DNA of 64,000 bases from Mesorhizobium loti CJ3sym (GTDB lineage Bacteria > Pseudomonadota > Alphaproteobacteria > Rhizobiales > Rhizobiaceae), in assembly GCF_000472785.1 (NCBI RefSeq), contig NZ_AXAL01000019.1, positions 62,001 to 126,000 on the forward strand, in the 5' to 3' direction. Positions 32,983 through 41,994 of this stretch are shown in pieces; the stretch's first letter is position 1, and the number at the start of each line of letters is the position of its first letter. The notes under the pieces are model-generated. The model saw only the letters and a list, made by a program, of their open reading frames with translations, was not told where the DNA came from and ran no database searches. The translations under genes and the position numbers were made by a program.

Positions 32983-33090
32983 GGGAACCCCGGCCGCCAT
33001 GATGATTGTCCATCATGCGCCTGATTTGTGGCGATACAAGGTCGTTGTGGCGATGCAGGGTCCGGGCGATCGCCGGCAGAAGGATTTCCG

Positions 33091-33885
33091 TCAGGCCGGC
33101 CGCAGGGCGAGGTCGATTGCAACCGGCACGTGATCGGACGGCTTTTCCCAGGCACGCACGTGCTTTTCGATCGAGGCCGACGAGAACCGGTTGGCAGCTT
33201 CCGGCGACAGCAGCAGATGGTCGATGCGGATGCCGTTGTTCTTCTGCCAGGCGCCGGCCTGATAGTCCCAGAACGTATAGGTGTCCGGCGCATCGGTGAC
33301 AGCGCGCACCGCCTCGGTGAAACCGAGGTTGAGCAGCCGCCGGAAAGCCTGCCGCGTCTGCGGCTGGAACAGCGCATCGCCCAGCCAGTTCTCCGGAAAC
33401 CGCGCGTCGATCGGCTCGGGAATGACATTGTAGTCGCCGGCCAGCACCAGCGCCTCTTCCAGTCTCAGGCGCTCTTCGGCCCAGCGCTCCAGCCGCGCCA
33501 TCCACGACAGCTTGTAGGGGAATTTTCTCTCGTCATCGATCGGATTGCCGTTCGGCAGATAGAGCGAGACGACGCGCAGCGCGCCCTTGTCGGTCGAGAA
33601 CACGCCTTCGATGAAACGCGCCTGTTCGTCGGTGTCGTCGCCCGGCAGGCCGCGGTTCACTTCATCAAAGCGCAGCTTCGACAGGATGGCGACGCCATTA
33701 AAACCCTTCTGGCCATGGGTTTCGACATTATAGCCAAGCGCCTCGATCTCGGCGCGCGGGAACTGCTCGTCGACCGTCTTGATCTCCTGCAGGCAGACGA
33801 CGTCGGGCGCGCTTTCGGTCAGCCAGTGGGTGAGGTTGCCGATGCGGGCGCGCACACCGTTGATGTTCCAGGTGACGATTTTCAT
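33091..33885 (-). CDS. xthA: Exodeoxyribonuclease III
   Basis: The 264-residue AP endonuclease/3'-5' exonuclease acts in base excision repair. The family motifs are clear: MKIVTWNINGVRARI, VCLQEIKTVD with the catalytic Glu, GVAILSK, LAGDYNVIPEP, FTEAVR, TYTFWDYQAGAW, IDHLLLSP and SDHVPVAIDL with the terminal Asp-His. The length is normal for XthA. It is followed on the opposite-strand map by a VOC gene in the same orientation six bases upstream. Confidence 0.95.
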   Translation of the reverse strand: MKIVTWNINGVRARIGNLTHWLTESAPDVVCLQEIKTVDEQFPRAEIEALGYNVETHGQKGFNGVAILSKLRFDEVNRGLPGDDTDEQARFIEGVFSTDKGALRVVSLYLPNGNPIDDERKFPYKLSWMARLERWAEERLRLEEALVLAGDYNVIPEPIDARFPENWLGDALFQPQTRQAFRRLLNLGFTEAVRAVTDAPDTYTFWDYQAGAWQKNNGIRIDHLLLSPEAANRFSSASIEKHVRAWEKPSDHVPVAIDLALRPA

Positions 33886-33891
33886 GACGGG

Positions 33892-34284
33892 CTATTCTTC
33901 CTGCGGCGTGTGGCGTTCGACGAGGCCGATCGTATTGCCAGCCGGGTCTTTTAGAAAGGCCATCCATTCGCTTTCCCCTGCCGGACCGAACGTGCCTTCG
34001 GTGTCGCGATGGACGAGAGAGGGCGGGGCAGTGAAGGGGACGCCCGATGCCTTGGCGTCGGTGTGGAAGGCTTCGAGGCCTGCAATATCGAGATAGACCG
34101 TGCCGGCCGGAACGCCGTCGGTGAACAGCAGGCGCACATCGCCCGCCATGATGAAGGCGATGCCCGGTGGATCGTAACGGGCGTGCGCGGACATGCCGAG
34201 CACATCGCGCCAGAAAGCCAGCGTCGAATCAAGGTTGCGTCCGGCCGCCAGCGCGACCTGACGGACCGCGCCGATGGCAGGCAT
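33892..34284 (-). CDS. VOC-family protein
   Basis: This 130-residue single-domain VOC protein (LDSTLAFWRDVLGM, IAFIMAGDVRLLF, EWMAFLKDPAGNTIGLVE) resembles small glyoxalase-like proteins. The ATG at 34284 (MPAIGAVRQVALAAG) fits the usual N-terminus; the frame is open 11 codons further, into the upstream hypothetical gene. It probably shares a transcript with xthA. The ligand is unknown. Confidence 0.8.
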   Translation of the reverse strand: MPAIGAVRQVALAAGRNLDSTLAFWRDVLGMSAHARYDPPGIAFIMAGDVRLLFTDGVPAGTVYLDIAGLEAFHTDAKASGVPFTAPPSLVHRDTEGTFGPAGESEWMAFLKDPAGNTIGLVERHTPQEE

Positions 34285-34285
34285 C

Positions 34286-34798
34286 TCAGTTGGACCGGTG
34301 TACTGGGATCTCGCCATTGTCCGCGATTACTTGCTTGATCACGTCACCCAAATGCGATGCTTGCTCGCGCGTCGTGCGCTCATCCATCCAGTCACAAGCA
34401 TTGTAGAGATCGCCAAGCCAATGCGGGTATTCGTATGTTTGCTCGATGTGAGAAACCATCCGGCAAACATGGAAGGGTGCGATGTCGTCTTGCAGGTATT
34501 CGCGCAGGCGTCGAAGAAACACCTCTCGCGCCATTTCGCTGGCTTGCTGCGACCTGTCGTTGAAATCGGGAAATTGCCGCGCGATCAGCGACTTCAAATG
34601 ACCATGAGCCTTCCCGAGAGCAACAGCGTTTCTTGGGTTGGACCGGACGAGTTGCTGATAGTTGAGATCGTCGGCGTAGCCAAGTGATGCGGCGTGAAGC
34701 CCAGCCCAACCGATAATGTCAGCATTAGAAATTGCCTCTATCTCGCGAGCGACAAGAACCTTCCTGGGATCCTCGCTGCCGTCGAGAAGCGGTGTCAT
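34286..34798 (-). CDS. Hypothetical helical protein
   Basis: This frame of about 170 residues has a natural-looking composition (EIEAISNADIIGWAGLHAAS, VALGKAHGHLKSLIARQFPD, WLGDLYNACDWMDERTT). It lies between erpA and a VOC gene, with lower GC content than its neighbours, which hints at recent acquisition. I do not recognise the family. The start is uncertain: the ATG at 34798 has GAAGG unusually close, and the frame continues upstream into erpA. Confidence 0.58.
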   Translation of the reverse strand: MTPLLDGSEDPRKVLVAREIEAISNADIIGWAGLHAASLGYADDLNYQQLVRSNPRNAVALGKAHGHLKSLIARQFPDFNDRSQQASEMAREVFLRRLREYLQDDIAPFHVCRMVSHIEQTYEYPHWLGDLYNACDWMDERTTREQASHLGDVIKQVIADNGEIPVHRSN

Positions 34799-34802
34799 GC
34801 CT

Positions 34803-35150
34803 TCAAATGCTGAAACTGGTGCCGCAGCCGCAGGAGGCGACCGCATTCGGATTGCGGATCTGGAACGACTGGCCCATCAGATCGTCGACGAAGTCGATCA
34901 CCGAGCCGCCCATATAAACCAGCGACAAATCGTCGATCAGCACCGTGGCGCCGTCCTTCTCGATCGCGACGTCATCATCGTTGCGCGCATCGACCAGATC
35001 GAACTTGTAGGAAAAGCCGGAGCAGCCGCCGCCTTCGACGGAAACGCGCAGCGCCGTCTTGCCGGCCTCGCCCGAGACGATTTTCGCGATCCGCTTGGCG
35101 GCGGAGTCGGTCATTTCGACTTTCATGGTGGTCTTGGCATCAGCGCCCAT
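34803..35150 (-). CDS. erpA: Iron-sulfur cluster insertion protein (HesB/IscA family, ErpA-like)
   Basis: This 115-residue A-type carrier delivers iron-sulfur clusters to apoproteins. The three conserved cysteines are present in GGGCSGFSY and the terminal CGCG. The central segment LVYMGGSVIDFVDDLMGQSF is typical. I start at the ATG at 35150 because AAGGTGA lies six bases upstream; an internal ATG at 35123 is possible. It is divergent from dgt, an arrangement I recall from many alphaproteobacteria. Confidence 0.92.
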   Translation of the reverse strand: MGADAKTTMKVEMTDSAAKRIAKIVSGEAGKTALRVSVEGGGCSGFSYKFDLVDARNDDDVAIEKDGATVLIDDLSLVYMGGSVIDFVDDLMGQSFQIRNPNAVASCGCGTSFSI

Positions 35151-35226
35151 GGGCGTCACCTTGCTTTCGGTTTCACATGATAGGTATGAAGCGCGAGGGG
35201 CCAAGTCAACTGCGGCAGCATCAGCC

Positions 35227-36441
35227 ATGACCAATGAGTTGGGCGACATCGGATTCGGCTACCGGCCACGCGCGGCCTATGCCACCGATCCGGCGCGCTC
35301 GCGCGGGCGGCTGTTCGATGAGGTCGAAAGCCCAACCCGCACGCCGTTCCAGCGCGACCGTGACCGCATCATCCATTCGACCGCGTTCCGGCGGCTGAAG
35401 CACAAGACGCAGGTCTTCATCGCCCATGAAGGCGATCATTATCGCACAAGGCTGACACATTCGATCGAGGTGGCGCAGATCGCGCGTGCCTTGGCGCGAG
35501 CGCTGCGCGGCGACGAGGATCTCGCCGAGGCGGTGGCGCTTGTGCATGATTTCGGTCACACCCCCTTCGGCCACACCGGCGAGGATGCGCTGAACGAGAA
35601 GATGGCCGCCTGGGGCGGTTTTGATCACAATGCGCAGTCGCTGCGCATCGTGACGAGGCTGGAGCGCCGCTATGCCGAGTTCGATGGGTTGAACCTGGCC
35701 TGGGAAACGCTGGAGGGCCTGGTCAAGCACAACGGCCCGCTGACGGACGCTGGCGGCAAGGGCCTGAAGGGGCCGGTGCCGCAGGCGATCCGCGATTACT
35801 CGGAGCTGCAGGATCTTGAGCTGGACCGGTTCGCCGGCATCGAGGCGCAGTGTGCCGCGATCGCCGACGACATTGCCTACAACACGCATGACATCGACGA
35901 CGGCTTGCGGGCAGGGCTGTTGACGCTCGACATGCTGGAGACGGTTTCGCTGCCGGGAACGATTCTGGCCGGCGTGCGCGAGCGCTACCCAGCGCTCGAT
36001 GATGTCCGCACCGGGCATGAGCTGATGCGGCGGCAGATCACCGCCATGGTCGAGGACGTCATCGTCTCCACGACCGCCAATCTGGAGCGTGTCGGGCCAC
36101 TGAGCGCCGATGCGGTGAGGGCGGCGGGCGAGACGATGGTGACCTTTTCCGCCGAGATGGCAGCGGCCGAGAAGGAACTGAAGGCCTTCCTCTACAAGCA
36201 TCTCTACCGGCACAAGGAGGTGATGCGCGTGCGCGCTGACGCCGAGCGGATCGTCCGGGACCTGTTCGACGTCTATTTCGCCGACCCGCGCGCCATGCCG
36301 GACGGTTGGCGCGAGGGGCTGGATCGGGCCGAGGACCGCATCAAGGCGCGCAGCGTAGCGGACTTCCTGGCTGGCATGACCGACACCTACGCGCTCAAGG
36401 AACACCGGCGTTTGTTTGACCATACGCCGGATTTGAGCTAG
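35227..36441 (+). CDS. dgt: Deoxyguanosinetriphosphate triphosphohydrolase-like protein
   Basis: This 404-residue HD-domain phosphohydrolase releases tripolyphosphate from dNTPs and may balance nucleotide pools. Motifs include RDRIIHSTAFRRLKHKTQVF at the N-terminus, THSIEVAQIARAL, ALVHDFGHTPFGH with the metal-binding His-Asp, and IADDIAYNTHDIDDGL. I chose the ATG at 35227, which gives family length; the longer frame from 35059 would run back through the divergent erpA promoter. Confidence 0.93.
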   Translation: MTNELGDIGFGYRPRAAYATDPARSRGRLFDEVESPTRTPFQRDRDRIIHSTAFRRLKHKTQVFIAHEGDHYRTRLTHSIEVAQIARALARALRGDEDLAEAVALVHDFGHTPFGHTGEDALNEKMAAWGGFDHNAQSLRIVTRLERRYAEFDGLNLAWETLEGLVKHNGPLTDAGGKGLKGPVPQAIRDYSELQDLELDRFAGIEAQCAAIADDIAYNTHDIDDGLRAGLLTLDMLETVSLPGTILAGVRERYPALDDVRTGHELMRRQITAMVEDVIVSTTANLERVGPLSADAVRAAGETMVTFSAEMAAAEKELKAFLYKHLYRHKEVMRVRADAERIVRDLFDVYFADPRAMPDGWREGLDRAEDRIKARSVADFLAGMTDTYALKEHRRLFDHTPDLS

Positions 36442-36503
36442 GGCGGGCGCGATTTTGCCGGCCAACGAGCCGGATTCGCCATAAAGCCGCCAGAGCAATA
36501 CCC

Positions 36504-38261
36504 ATGAACATCTTCGCCGATTTCACCGCGCGAGTCATAAAGGCTGTCGAAGCGCTTGATCTGAAAGACAAGGACGGCGTTTCGCCCGACCTGTCGCGCA
36601 TTGCCGTCGAACCGCCGCGTGACGCCAGCCATGGCGACCTCGCGACCAACGCGGCGATGGTGCTGGCCAAGCCGACCGGGCAGAACCCGCGCGCGCTGGC
36701 CGAAAGGCTGGCGCTGGCGCTGCGGGATGACGAAGATGTCGCTGGTGCCGAGGTCGCCGGTCCCGGCTTCGTCAATCTCAGGCTCAAGGACGGCTTCTGG
36801 CACGCCCATCTGTCGGCTCTTTTGGGCGAAGGGCGCAATTATGGCCGCTCGACTGTTGGGGCCGGCAGGAAAACCAATGTCGAATATGTTTCGGCCAACC
36901 CGACAGGGCCGATGCATGTCGGCCATTGCCGGGGTGCAGTGGTTGGCGATGCACTCGCCAATCTGATGGCGTTTGCCGGCTACGACGTGACCAAGGAATA
37001 CGTGATCAACGACGCCGGCTCGCAGATCGACATGCTCGGCCGCTCGGTCATACTGCGGTATCGGGAGGCTTTGGGCGACGAGATCGGTGAGATTCCAGCT
37101 GGCCTTTATCCTGGCGATTATCTGGTTCCTCTTGGCCAGGCGTTGGCAAAGGAGTTCGGCCGCAGCCTGCTCCAGATGCCGGATGACGAGTCGCTGGCCA
37201 TCGTCAAGGACCGCGCCATCGACGCGATGATGGCGATGATCCGCGAGGATCTGGCGCTAATCAACGTGCACCACGACGTGTTCTTCTCCGAGCGCACGTT
37301 GCATGCCGACAATGCCAGGAAGATCCGCTCGGCGATCAACGACCTGACGCTGAAGGGCCATATCTACAAGGGCAAGCTGCCGCCGCCCAAGGGTGAGAAG
37401 CCGGACGACTGGGAGGACCGCGAGCAGACGCTGTTCCGCTCGACCGCGGTCGGCGACGACATGGACCGGGCGCTGGTCAAGTCCGACGGTGCCTTCACCT
37501 ATTTCGCCGCCGATGTGGCGTATCTGAAGGACAAGGTCGATCGCGGCTTCGTCGACCTGATCTATGTGCTTGGCGCCGACCATGGCGGCTACGTCAAACG
37601 GCTGGAAGCGCTGGCGCGGGCAATTGCCGGCGACGAGGTCAAGCTTACCGTCCTGTTGTGCAACCTGGTCAAGCTGTTTCGCGATGGCGAGCCGGTCCGC
37701 ATGTCGAAGCGGTCTGGTGATTTCGTGACGTTGCGCGAAGTGGTTGAAGAAGTCGGCCGCGACGCGATCCGCTTCATGATGCTCTACCGCAAGAGCGATG
37801 CGCCACTGGACTTTGACTTTGCCAAGGTGACCGAGCAGTCCAAGGACAATCCGGTGTTTTATGTGCAGTACGCTTCGGCGCGCTGCCATTCGGTGTTCCG
37901 GCAGGCGAGCGAGCAGTTGGGCGAGGCGAATTTCGATCGAAGCAGCCTAGCGGCGGCGGTGGATTTGCTGACTGACGAGGGCGAGCTTGGCCTCATCCGC
38001 AAACTCGCCGAATATCCACGCCTGATCGAGTCCGCCGCTCTTGCGCTGGAGCCGCATAGGCTGGCATTTTACCTCTATGATCTGGCTTCCAGTCTCCACG
38101 GACACTGGAACCGTGGCACGGATAATCCGGACTTACGTTTTGTTAAGGTTAACGATCGTAAATTGACGCATGCCAGACTAGGGCTGGTGCAGGCTGTTTC
38201 GGACGTTCTCACGTCCGGCCTGACGCTGATCGGAGCCGCTGCGCCCACCGAAATGCGTTAG
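36504..38261 (+). CDS. argS: Arginyl-tRNA synthetase
   Basis: The 585-residue class I synthetase charges tRNA-Arg. It has the N-terminal additional domain, NVEYVSANPTGPMHVGHCRG with the HIGH-type HVGH, the VINDAGSQIDMLG helix, a KMSKS-related RMSKRSGDFVTLRE, and a C-terminal DALR anticodon domain ending with LTHARLGLVQAVSDVL. It lies 62 bases after dgt and is followed by the SPOR gene, which supports a shared transcript. Confidence 0.97.
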   Translation: MNIFADFTARVIKAVEALDLKDKDGVSPDLSRIAVEPPRDASHGDLATNAAMVLAKPTGQNPRALAERLALALRDDEDVAGAEVAGPGFVNLRLKDGFWHAHLSALLGEGRNYGRSTVGAGRKTNVEYVSANPTGPMHVGHCRGAVVGDALANLMAFAGYDVTKEYVINDAGSQIDMLGRSVILRYREALGDEIGEIPAGLYPGDYLVPLGQALAKEFGRSLLQMPDDESLAIVKDRAIDAMMAMIREDLALINVHHDVFFSERTLHADNARKIRSAINDLTLKGHIYKGKLPPPKGEKPDDWEDREQTLFRSTAVGDDMDRALVKSDGAFTYFAADVAYLKDKVDRGFVDLIYVLGADHGGYVKRLEALARAIAGDEVKLTVLLCNLVKLFRDGEPVRMSKRSGDFVTLREVVEEVGRDAIRFMMLYRKSDAPLDFDFAKVTEQSKDNPVFYVQYASARCHSVFRQASEQLGEANFDRSSLAAAVDLLTDEGELGLIRKLAEYPRLIESAALALEPHRLAFYLYDLASSLHGHWNRGTDNPDLRFVKVNDRKLTHARLGLVQAVSDVLTSGLTLIGAAAPTEMR

Positions 38262-38364
38262 GTTTGACTAAAAAACCTGTCACCTTTTGCCCACATTGCG
38301 CTGGTATGGGCCAACCCTGCGCGACGTCCATGGCGTCCGAATGAGTGCGAGTTCGGGAACAATA

Positions 38365-41300
38365 ATGGCAGACAGAACCCAGCTGAGAATAGCCGACAAC
38401 AACGACATCGCCGCCGATGATCCGTTCGCGGAACTGACCAGGATCATGGGCTTTGACCCACGCCAGCCGGTCAAGCCGCAGTCGCCCGCTCAGCCGAAAG
38501 CCGATCAGTTGGCACAAGAGGGCGATTTCGACATCGACCTCGAAAAGGAAATGATGGGCGAGTTCGACGCTGGTGACAGCGCCGCCGCTCCGCTTGTCGA
38601 GGCTCATGAGCCGGCATTCGAAACGGCCGCCGCCGTTGCGGCGGACGACGATTTTGCCGTGTCGCTCGATGATGATTTTCATCTGGACTTCACGGGTGCC
38701 GATGACCATGCGGTCGATGCCCGCCATGCGATCCCTGATGCGGTCGAAACCGCGCCGGTCGTCGAACCTGCCTTCGATGCCGATTTCGACAATGCCGTCG
38801 CCAGTTCGCTCGAAGACGTGTCGCCCTTCGAGGACGATCTGCCGATCGAGGACGAGCTAGCCGCGTCGCTCGATCACGATTTCCACATCGAGGTCGAGGC
38901 CGAAGAGCCCCAGCAGGCCGCTGCCGAAGTGCCGGTGGCTGTTGCCTCGGATCATGAATTCGACGACGCGGTCGCGATTTCGCTCGAAGACGAGCTGATG
39001 CTTGACGACCATTCGCTTGACCACCACTCAGCGGATCAGCGCCATGCGGCGGCGACCGCGGTCGACTATCCGGAGCCGGTGCCGGCCGCCACGAATGAGG
39101 CACAGGCAATTTCCGACGAGGATTTCGCGGGTCACTTCGACGACGCCCTGGCCGATGTCGATATGGATTTCGACGTTCAGGCGGACGAGCCGGCGGCCTT
39201 TGACGGGGCGCAAACGCACGAAGTTTTCGCCGATGCCGTGGACGCGAAGGCCGCGATTTCAGACCCTGAAGCCGTGTTGGATGATGCCTTCGATCTGCAC
39301 CTCGACGACGCGTTTGCCGAAGAGCCGGTCGCCGAAATTGCTGCCGCCGAGGTCCAGCCGGTGGCACCAGAGGCTCCGGCAGCATTCATAGCCGAGCCGG
39401 TGCGGGCGCCCGTGGCGAACAAGCGGAGCCTCGAGGACGAGTTGAATGCGCTTCTGGGCGCCATGACCGCGCGCACGCTGCCGTCGGCCAAGGAGCCTGT
39501 CGTTGCTCAGCCGGTCATGGCTCAACCCGTTATGGCTCAACCGGCTCTTGCTCCTGTCCAGCCAGCTGTCGCCGCGCCTGCAAAGGCTGCCGAGGAACCT
39601 GCCGATCTTGTTGGCGATCTCGACTGGGATCTCGATGAGCATGCGCCCGGGGATCTGCATGCCTCCAGCGCCGCTCACACCGATGTCGATCTCGACAATC
39701 TGCTGCTCGATGAGCTCCAGGGCCATGATCTTGGCGCCGATACCGCTGATGTCGATTTCGACAATGACGCGTTCGACGCGGCCTTGGCCAGGAGCCTCGA
39801 TCCGCGCGACGCGGCAGCCTCCCGGCAGGACCAGGTTGATTCTCTTGATTGGCTGGCGGAACGTTCCGCGCCGACGGAGCCGACCCGTTCGTGGAGCCGC
39901 GTGACGCCGGTTCCCCAGCAGCCGGCATTTGCCGCGCAGCCGGCCGCTTCGATGGCGGCCAGGACCGTCGCGCCGGCAATGGCTCCAGCGGTCGCCCCGG
40001 CAGTCGCTGTGGTGCCGCCCTACCGTGCGCCCGAGCCGGTTGCGGCTGCCCCCTATGCAGCCCCCGTATCCGCACCGCAGACGCGACAGCCCTCGCGCTA
40101 TGAAGAAATGCCCGATGTCGAGACCGTCGATGTGCCGGAGCGTGTCGTGGCGCTGGCGGACGATCTCGACATTCCCGAACTGCATTTCGAGGAAGATGAG
40201 CCGGCCGCATCAGGCTATGACGATCTTGACGCCGAATTCGCCAGCCTGCTGACGGAAATGAATTCGGTGGAAGTCGCGCCTGCTCCTGCTGCTCCCGCGA
40301 GCAATGCTGCTTATGCCGATGACTCCTACAATGCCGGATTCAATCCGGGATATGCGGCGGTCAATCCGGGATATGACGCGGTCAATCCGGGCTATGACGC
40401 AGTCAATCCGGGCTATGACGCAGTCAATCCGGGCTATCAGGCGCAGGCATATGAAGCGCCCAAGCCGGGTTATGACGGGGTCAAACCGGCCTATCAGCCG
40501 GAAGCGCGGACCTATGCGGCGCGACCGGCGGAAACGCCGGCCCGTGCTGCAGCGAACACAGGCTATGCAGATGCCGCCGACGGCTTTGATCTCGATAATC
40601 TGCCTGGCAGTCAGCCAGTCTCGCAGGCGGATGATTTCACGGTCGACGAGCTCGACTATGATCCCGAACTGGACGAGGCAATGTCCGTTCCGGGGCTCGG
40701 CGAACGCGAGGCGGCAAAGCCCGCGCGACGGCGCGGCCTTTTGATGGCCGGGATTGTCGGCGCTGTCGTGGTTGCCGGTGGCCTCGGTGCCTTCGCCCTG
40801 TCCTTTGGCGGCAAGCATGGCAGCGAAGCTCCTGTCATCGTCAAGGCCGACAATTCGCCGATCAAGATCAAGCCGGAAAATCCGGGCGGCACCGTGGTGC
40901 CGAACCAGGACAACAAGGTCTACGACGCGGTGATCAAGGGCGCCAAGCCCGCCGAGCCGGTCCAGCAAAAACTGGTCACCAGCACCGAACAGCCGGTGGA
41001 TGTGCAGGCAAAGAACCCGGCCCGTGCCATCGATCTTTCTGGAGACCAGAGCGCTGCCGCAGGCGGAACGGATGACGGCAATGCCGTGTCGACCGCTGGC
41101 GTCGCGCCCACCGACAATGCCGCACCCGCGCCTAAATCAGAGGATCGCATTGCGCAGGTGCTTCAGGACACCGACAAGGGCAACAGCACCGATGTCGTTG
41201 CCGTTGCGCCGCGCAAGGTGAGGACCATGGTGGTCAAGTCGGACGGTTCGCTTGTGCCACGCGAGGATCCGGCACCTGCCGCCCCGCAAGCGGCCGCCAC

Positions 41301-41829
41301 CGAGCCGACCGATCCGGCACCGCAGCATGTCGCCCCCTCGACGCAGGCCGATGCCGACCAGACCGGCACGGTGCCGACCGCTCCCGCCCAGGCGGATGAC
41401 GAGCCGGCCCTCAAGCCGGCAGCCAAACCCGCTGCTGCGCCCAAAGCTACCGCCAAGGCACAATCCGCTAACACGCCCGCCAAGGTTGCGGTCGCGCCGC
41501 AACGCCCGTCCGACCAGCCGGTCGATGTCGTCGGCGAGGTCAAGCCCGATCAGGTGGCTTCCATCGATCCGGCCGCGGCCGGTGGCGGTTCGTGGTCGAT
41601 GCAGGTTGCGTCGCAGCCGACGATCGAAAGCGCGCAATCGAGCTACCAGGATCTGCAGCGCCGCTATGGCAGCGTGCTTGCTGGCCGCACCGCCAACATC
41701 GTCAAGGCCGAGATCGCCGGCAAGGGCACGTTCTATCGCGTCCGTGTCGTGGCCCAGTCGCGCAACGATGCCATCAATCTGTGCACCAGCTACAAGGCTG
41801 CCGGCGGTAACTGCTTCGTCTCGCGCTAA
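38365..41829 (+). CDS. Large SPOR-domain membrane protein with repeat-rich acidic N-terminal region
   Basis: This 1154-residue protein begins MADRTQLRIADNNDIAADDP, a usual start for rhizobial SPOR proteins of this locus. Residues 30-790 are acidic and probably disordered, with recurring SLEDDF/DHDFHIEV-like units, a run of NPGYDAV heptads (about residues 660-692) and Pro/Ala-rich stretches. One transmembrane helix near residues 791-813 (GLLMAGIVGAVVVAGGLGAF) is followed by a periplasmic linker and a C-terminal SPOR domain (SWSMQVASQPTIESAQSSYQ), which binds denuded glycan at division sites. The length is far above most SPOR proteins. Confidence 0.88.
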   Translation: MADRTQLRIADNNDIAADDPFAELTRIMGFDPRQPVKPQSPAQPKADQLAQEGDFDIDLEKEMMGEFDAGDSAAAPLVEAHEPAFETAAAVAADDDFAVSLDDDFHLDFTGADDHAVDARHAIPDAVETAPVVEPAFDADFDNAVASSLEDVSPFEDDLPIEDELAASLDHDFHIEVEAEEPQQAAAEVPVAVASDHEFDDAVAISLEDELMLDDHSLDHHSADQRHAAATAVDYPEPVPAATNEAQAISDEDFAGHFDDALADVDMDFDVQADEPAAFDGAQTHEVFADAVDAKAAISDPEAVLDDAFDLHLDDAFAEEPVAEIAAAEVQPVAPEAPAAFIAEPVRAPVANKRSLEDELNALLGAMTARTLPSAKEPVVAQPVMAQPVMAQPALAPVQPAVAAPAKAAEEPADLVGDLDWDLDEHAPGDLHASSAAHTDVDLDNLLLDELQGHDLGADTADVDFDNDAFDAALARSLDPRDAAASRQDQVDSLDWLAERSAPTEPTRSWSRVTPVPQQPAFAAQPAASMAARTVAPAMAPAVAPAVAVVPPYRAPEPVAAAPYAAPVSAPQTRQPSRYEEMPDVETVDVPERVVALADDLDIPELHFEEDEPAASGYDDLDAEFASLLTEMNSVEVAPAPAAPASNAAYADDSYNAGFNPGYAAVNPGYDAVNPGYDAVNPGYDAVNPGYQAQAYEAPKPGYDGVKPAYQPEARTYAARPAETPARAAANTGYADAADGFDLDNLPGSQPVSQADDFTVDELDYDPELDEAMSVPGLGEREAAKPARRRGLLMAGIVGAVVVAGGLGAFALSFGGKHGSEAPVIVKADNSPIKIKPENPGGTVVPNQDNKVYDAVIKGAKPAEPVQQKLVTSTEQPVDVQAKNPARAIDLSGDQSAAAGGTDDGNAVSTAGVAPTDNAAPAPKSEDRIAQVLQDTDKGNSTDVVAVAPRKVRTMVVKSDGSLVPREDPAPAAPQAAATEPTDPAPQHVAPSTQADADQTGTVPTAPAQADDEPALKPAAKPAAAPKATAKAQSANTPAKVAVAPQRPSDQPVDVVGEVKPDQVASIDPAAAGGGSWSMQVASQPTIESAQSSYQDLQRRYGSVLAGRTANIVKAEIAGKGTFYRVRVVAQSRNDAINLCTSYKAAGGNCFVSR
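40342..40440 (+). repeat. Five in-frame 21-bp tandem repeats (NPGYDAV)
   Basis: Copies beginning AATCCGGG start at 40342, 40363, 40384, 40405 and 40426, differing at a few bases. They encode NPGY(A/D)AV heptads; the last diverges after NPGY. Such repeats expand and contract by slippage without a frameshift. Confidence 0.95.
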
Positions 41830-41845
41830 ACGCCGATCAACATCA

Positions 41846-41878
41846 AGCCGGCGCGGCCCAAGGCCGCGCCGGCTTTTT
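41846..41878 (+). terminator. Rho-independent terminator after the SPOR gene
   Basis: GCCGGCGCGGCC (41847-41858) pairs perfectly with GGCCGCGCCGGC (41862-41873) around a CAA loop, followed by five T residues. It ends the argS-SPOR transcript before nagZ. Confidence 0.96.
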
Positions 41879-41994
41879 CATGTGCCCAACTTTTTCATGT
41901 GCCTGAAGTTTTTCATGTGGAAGCACTTCTGGCGCTGGACCGTCTACGACCCGAGACGATTCCCTTTGGTCGCGCGAAGCCCTAGACTCCAGGT

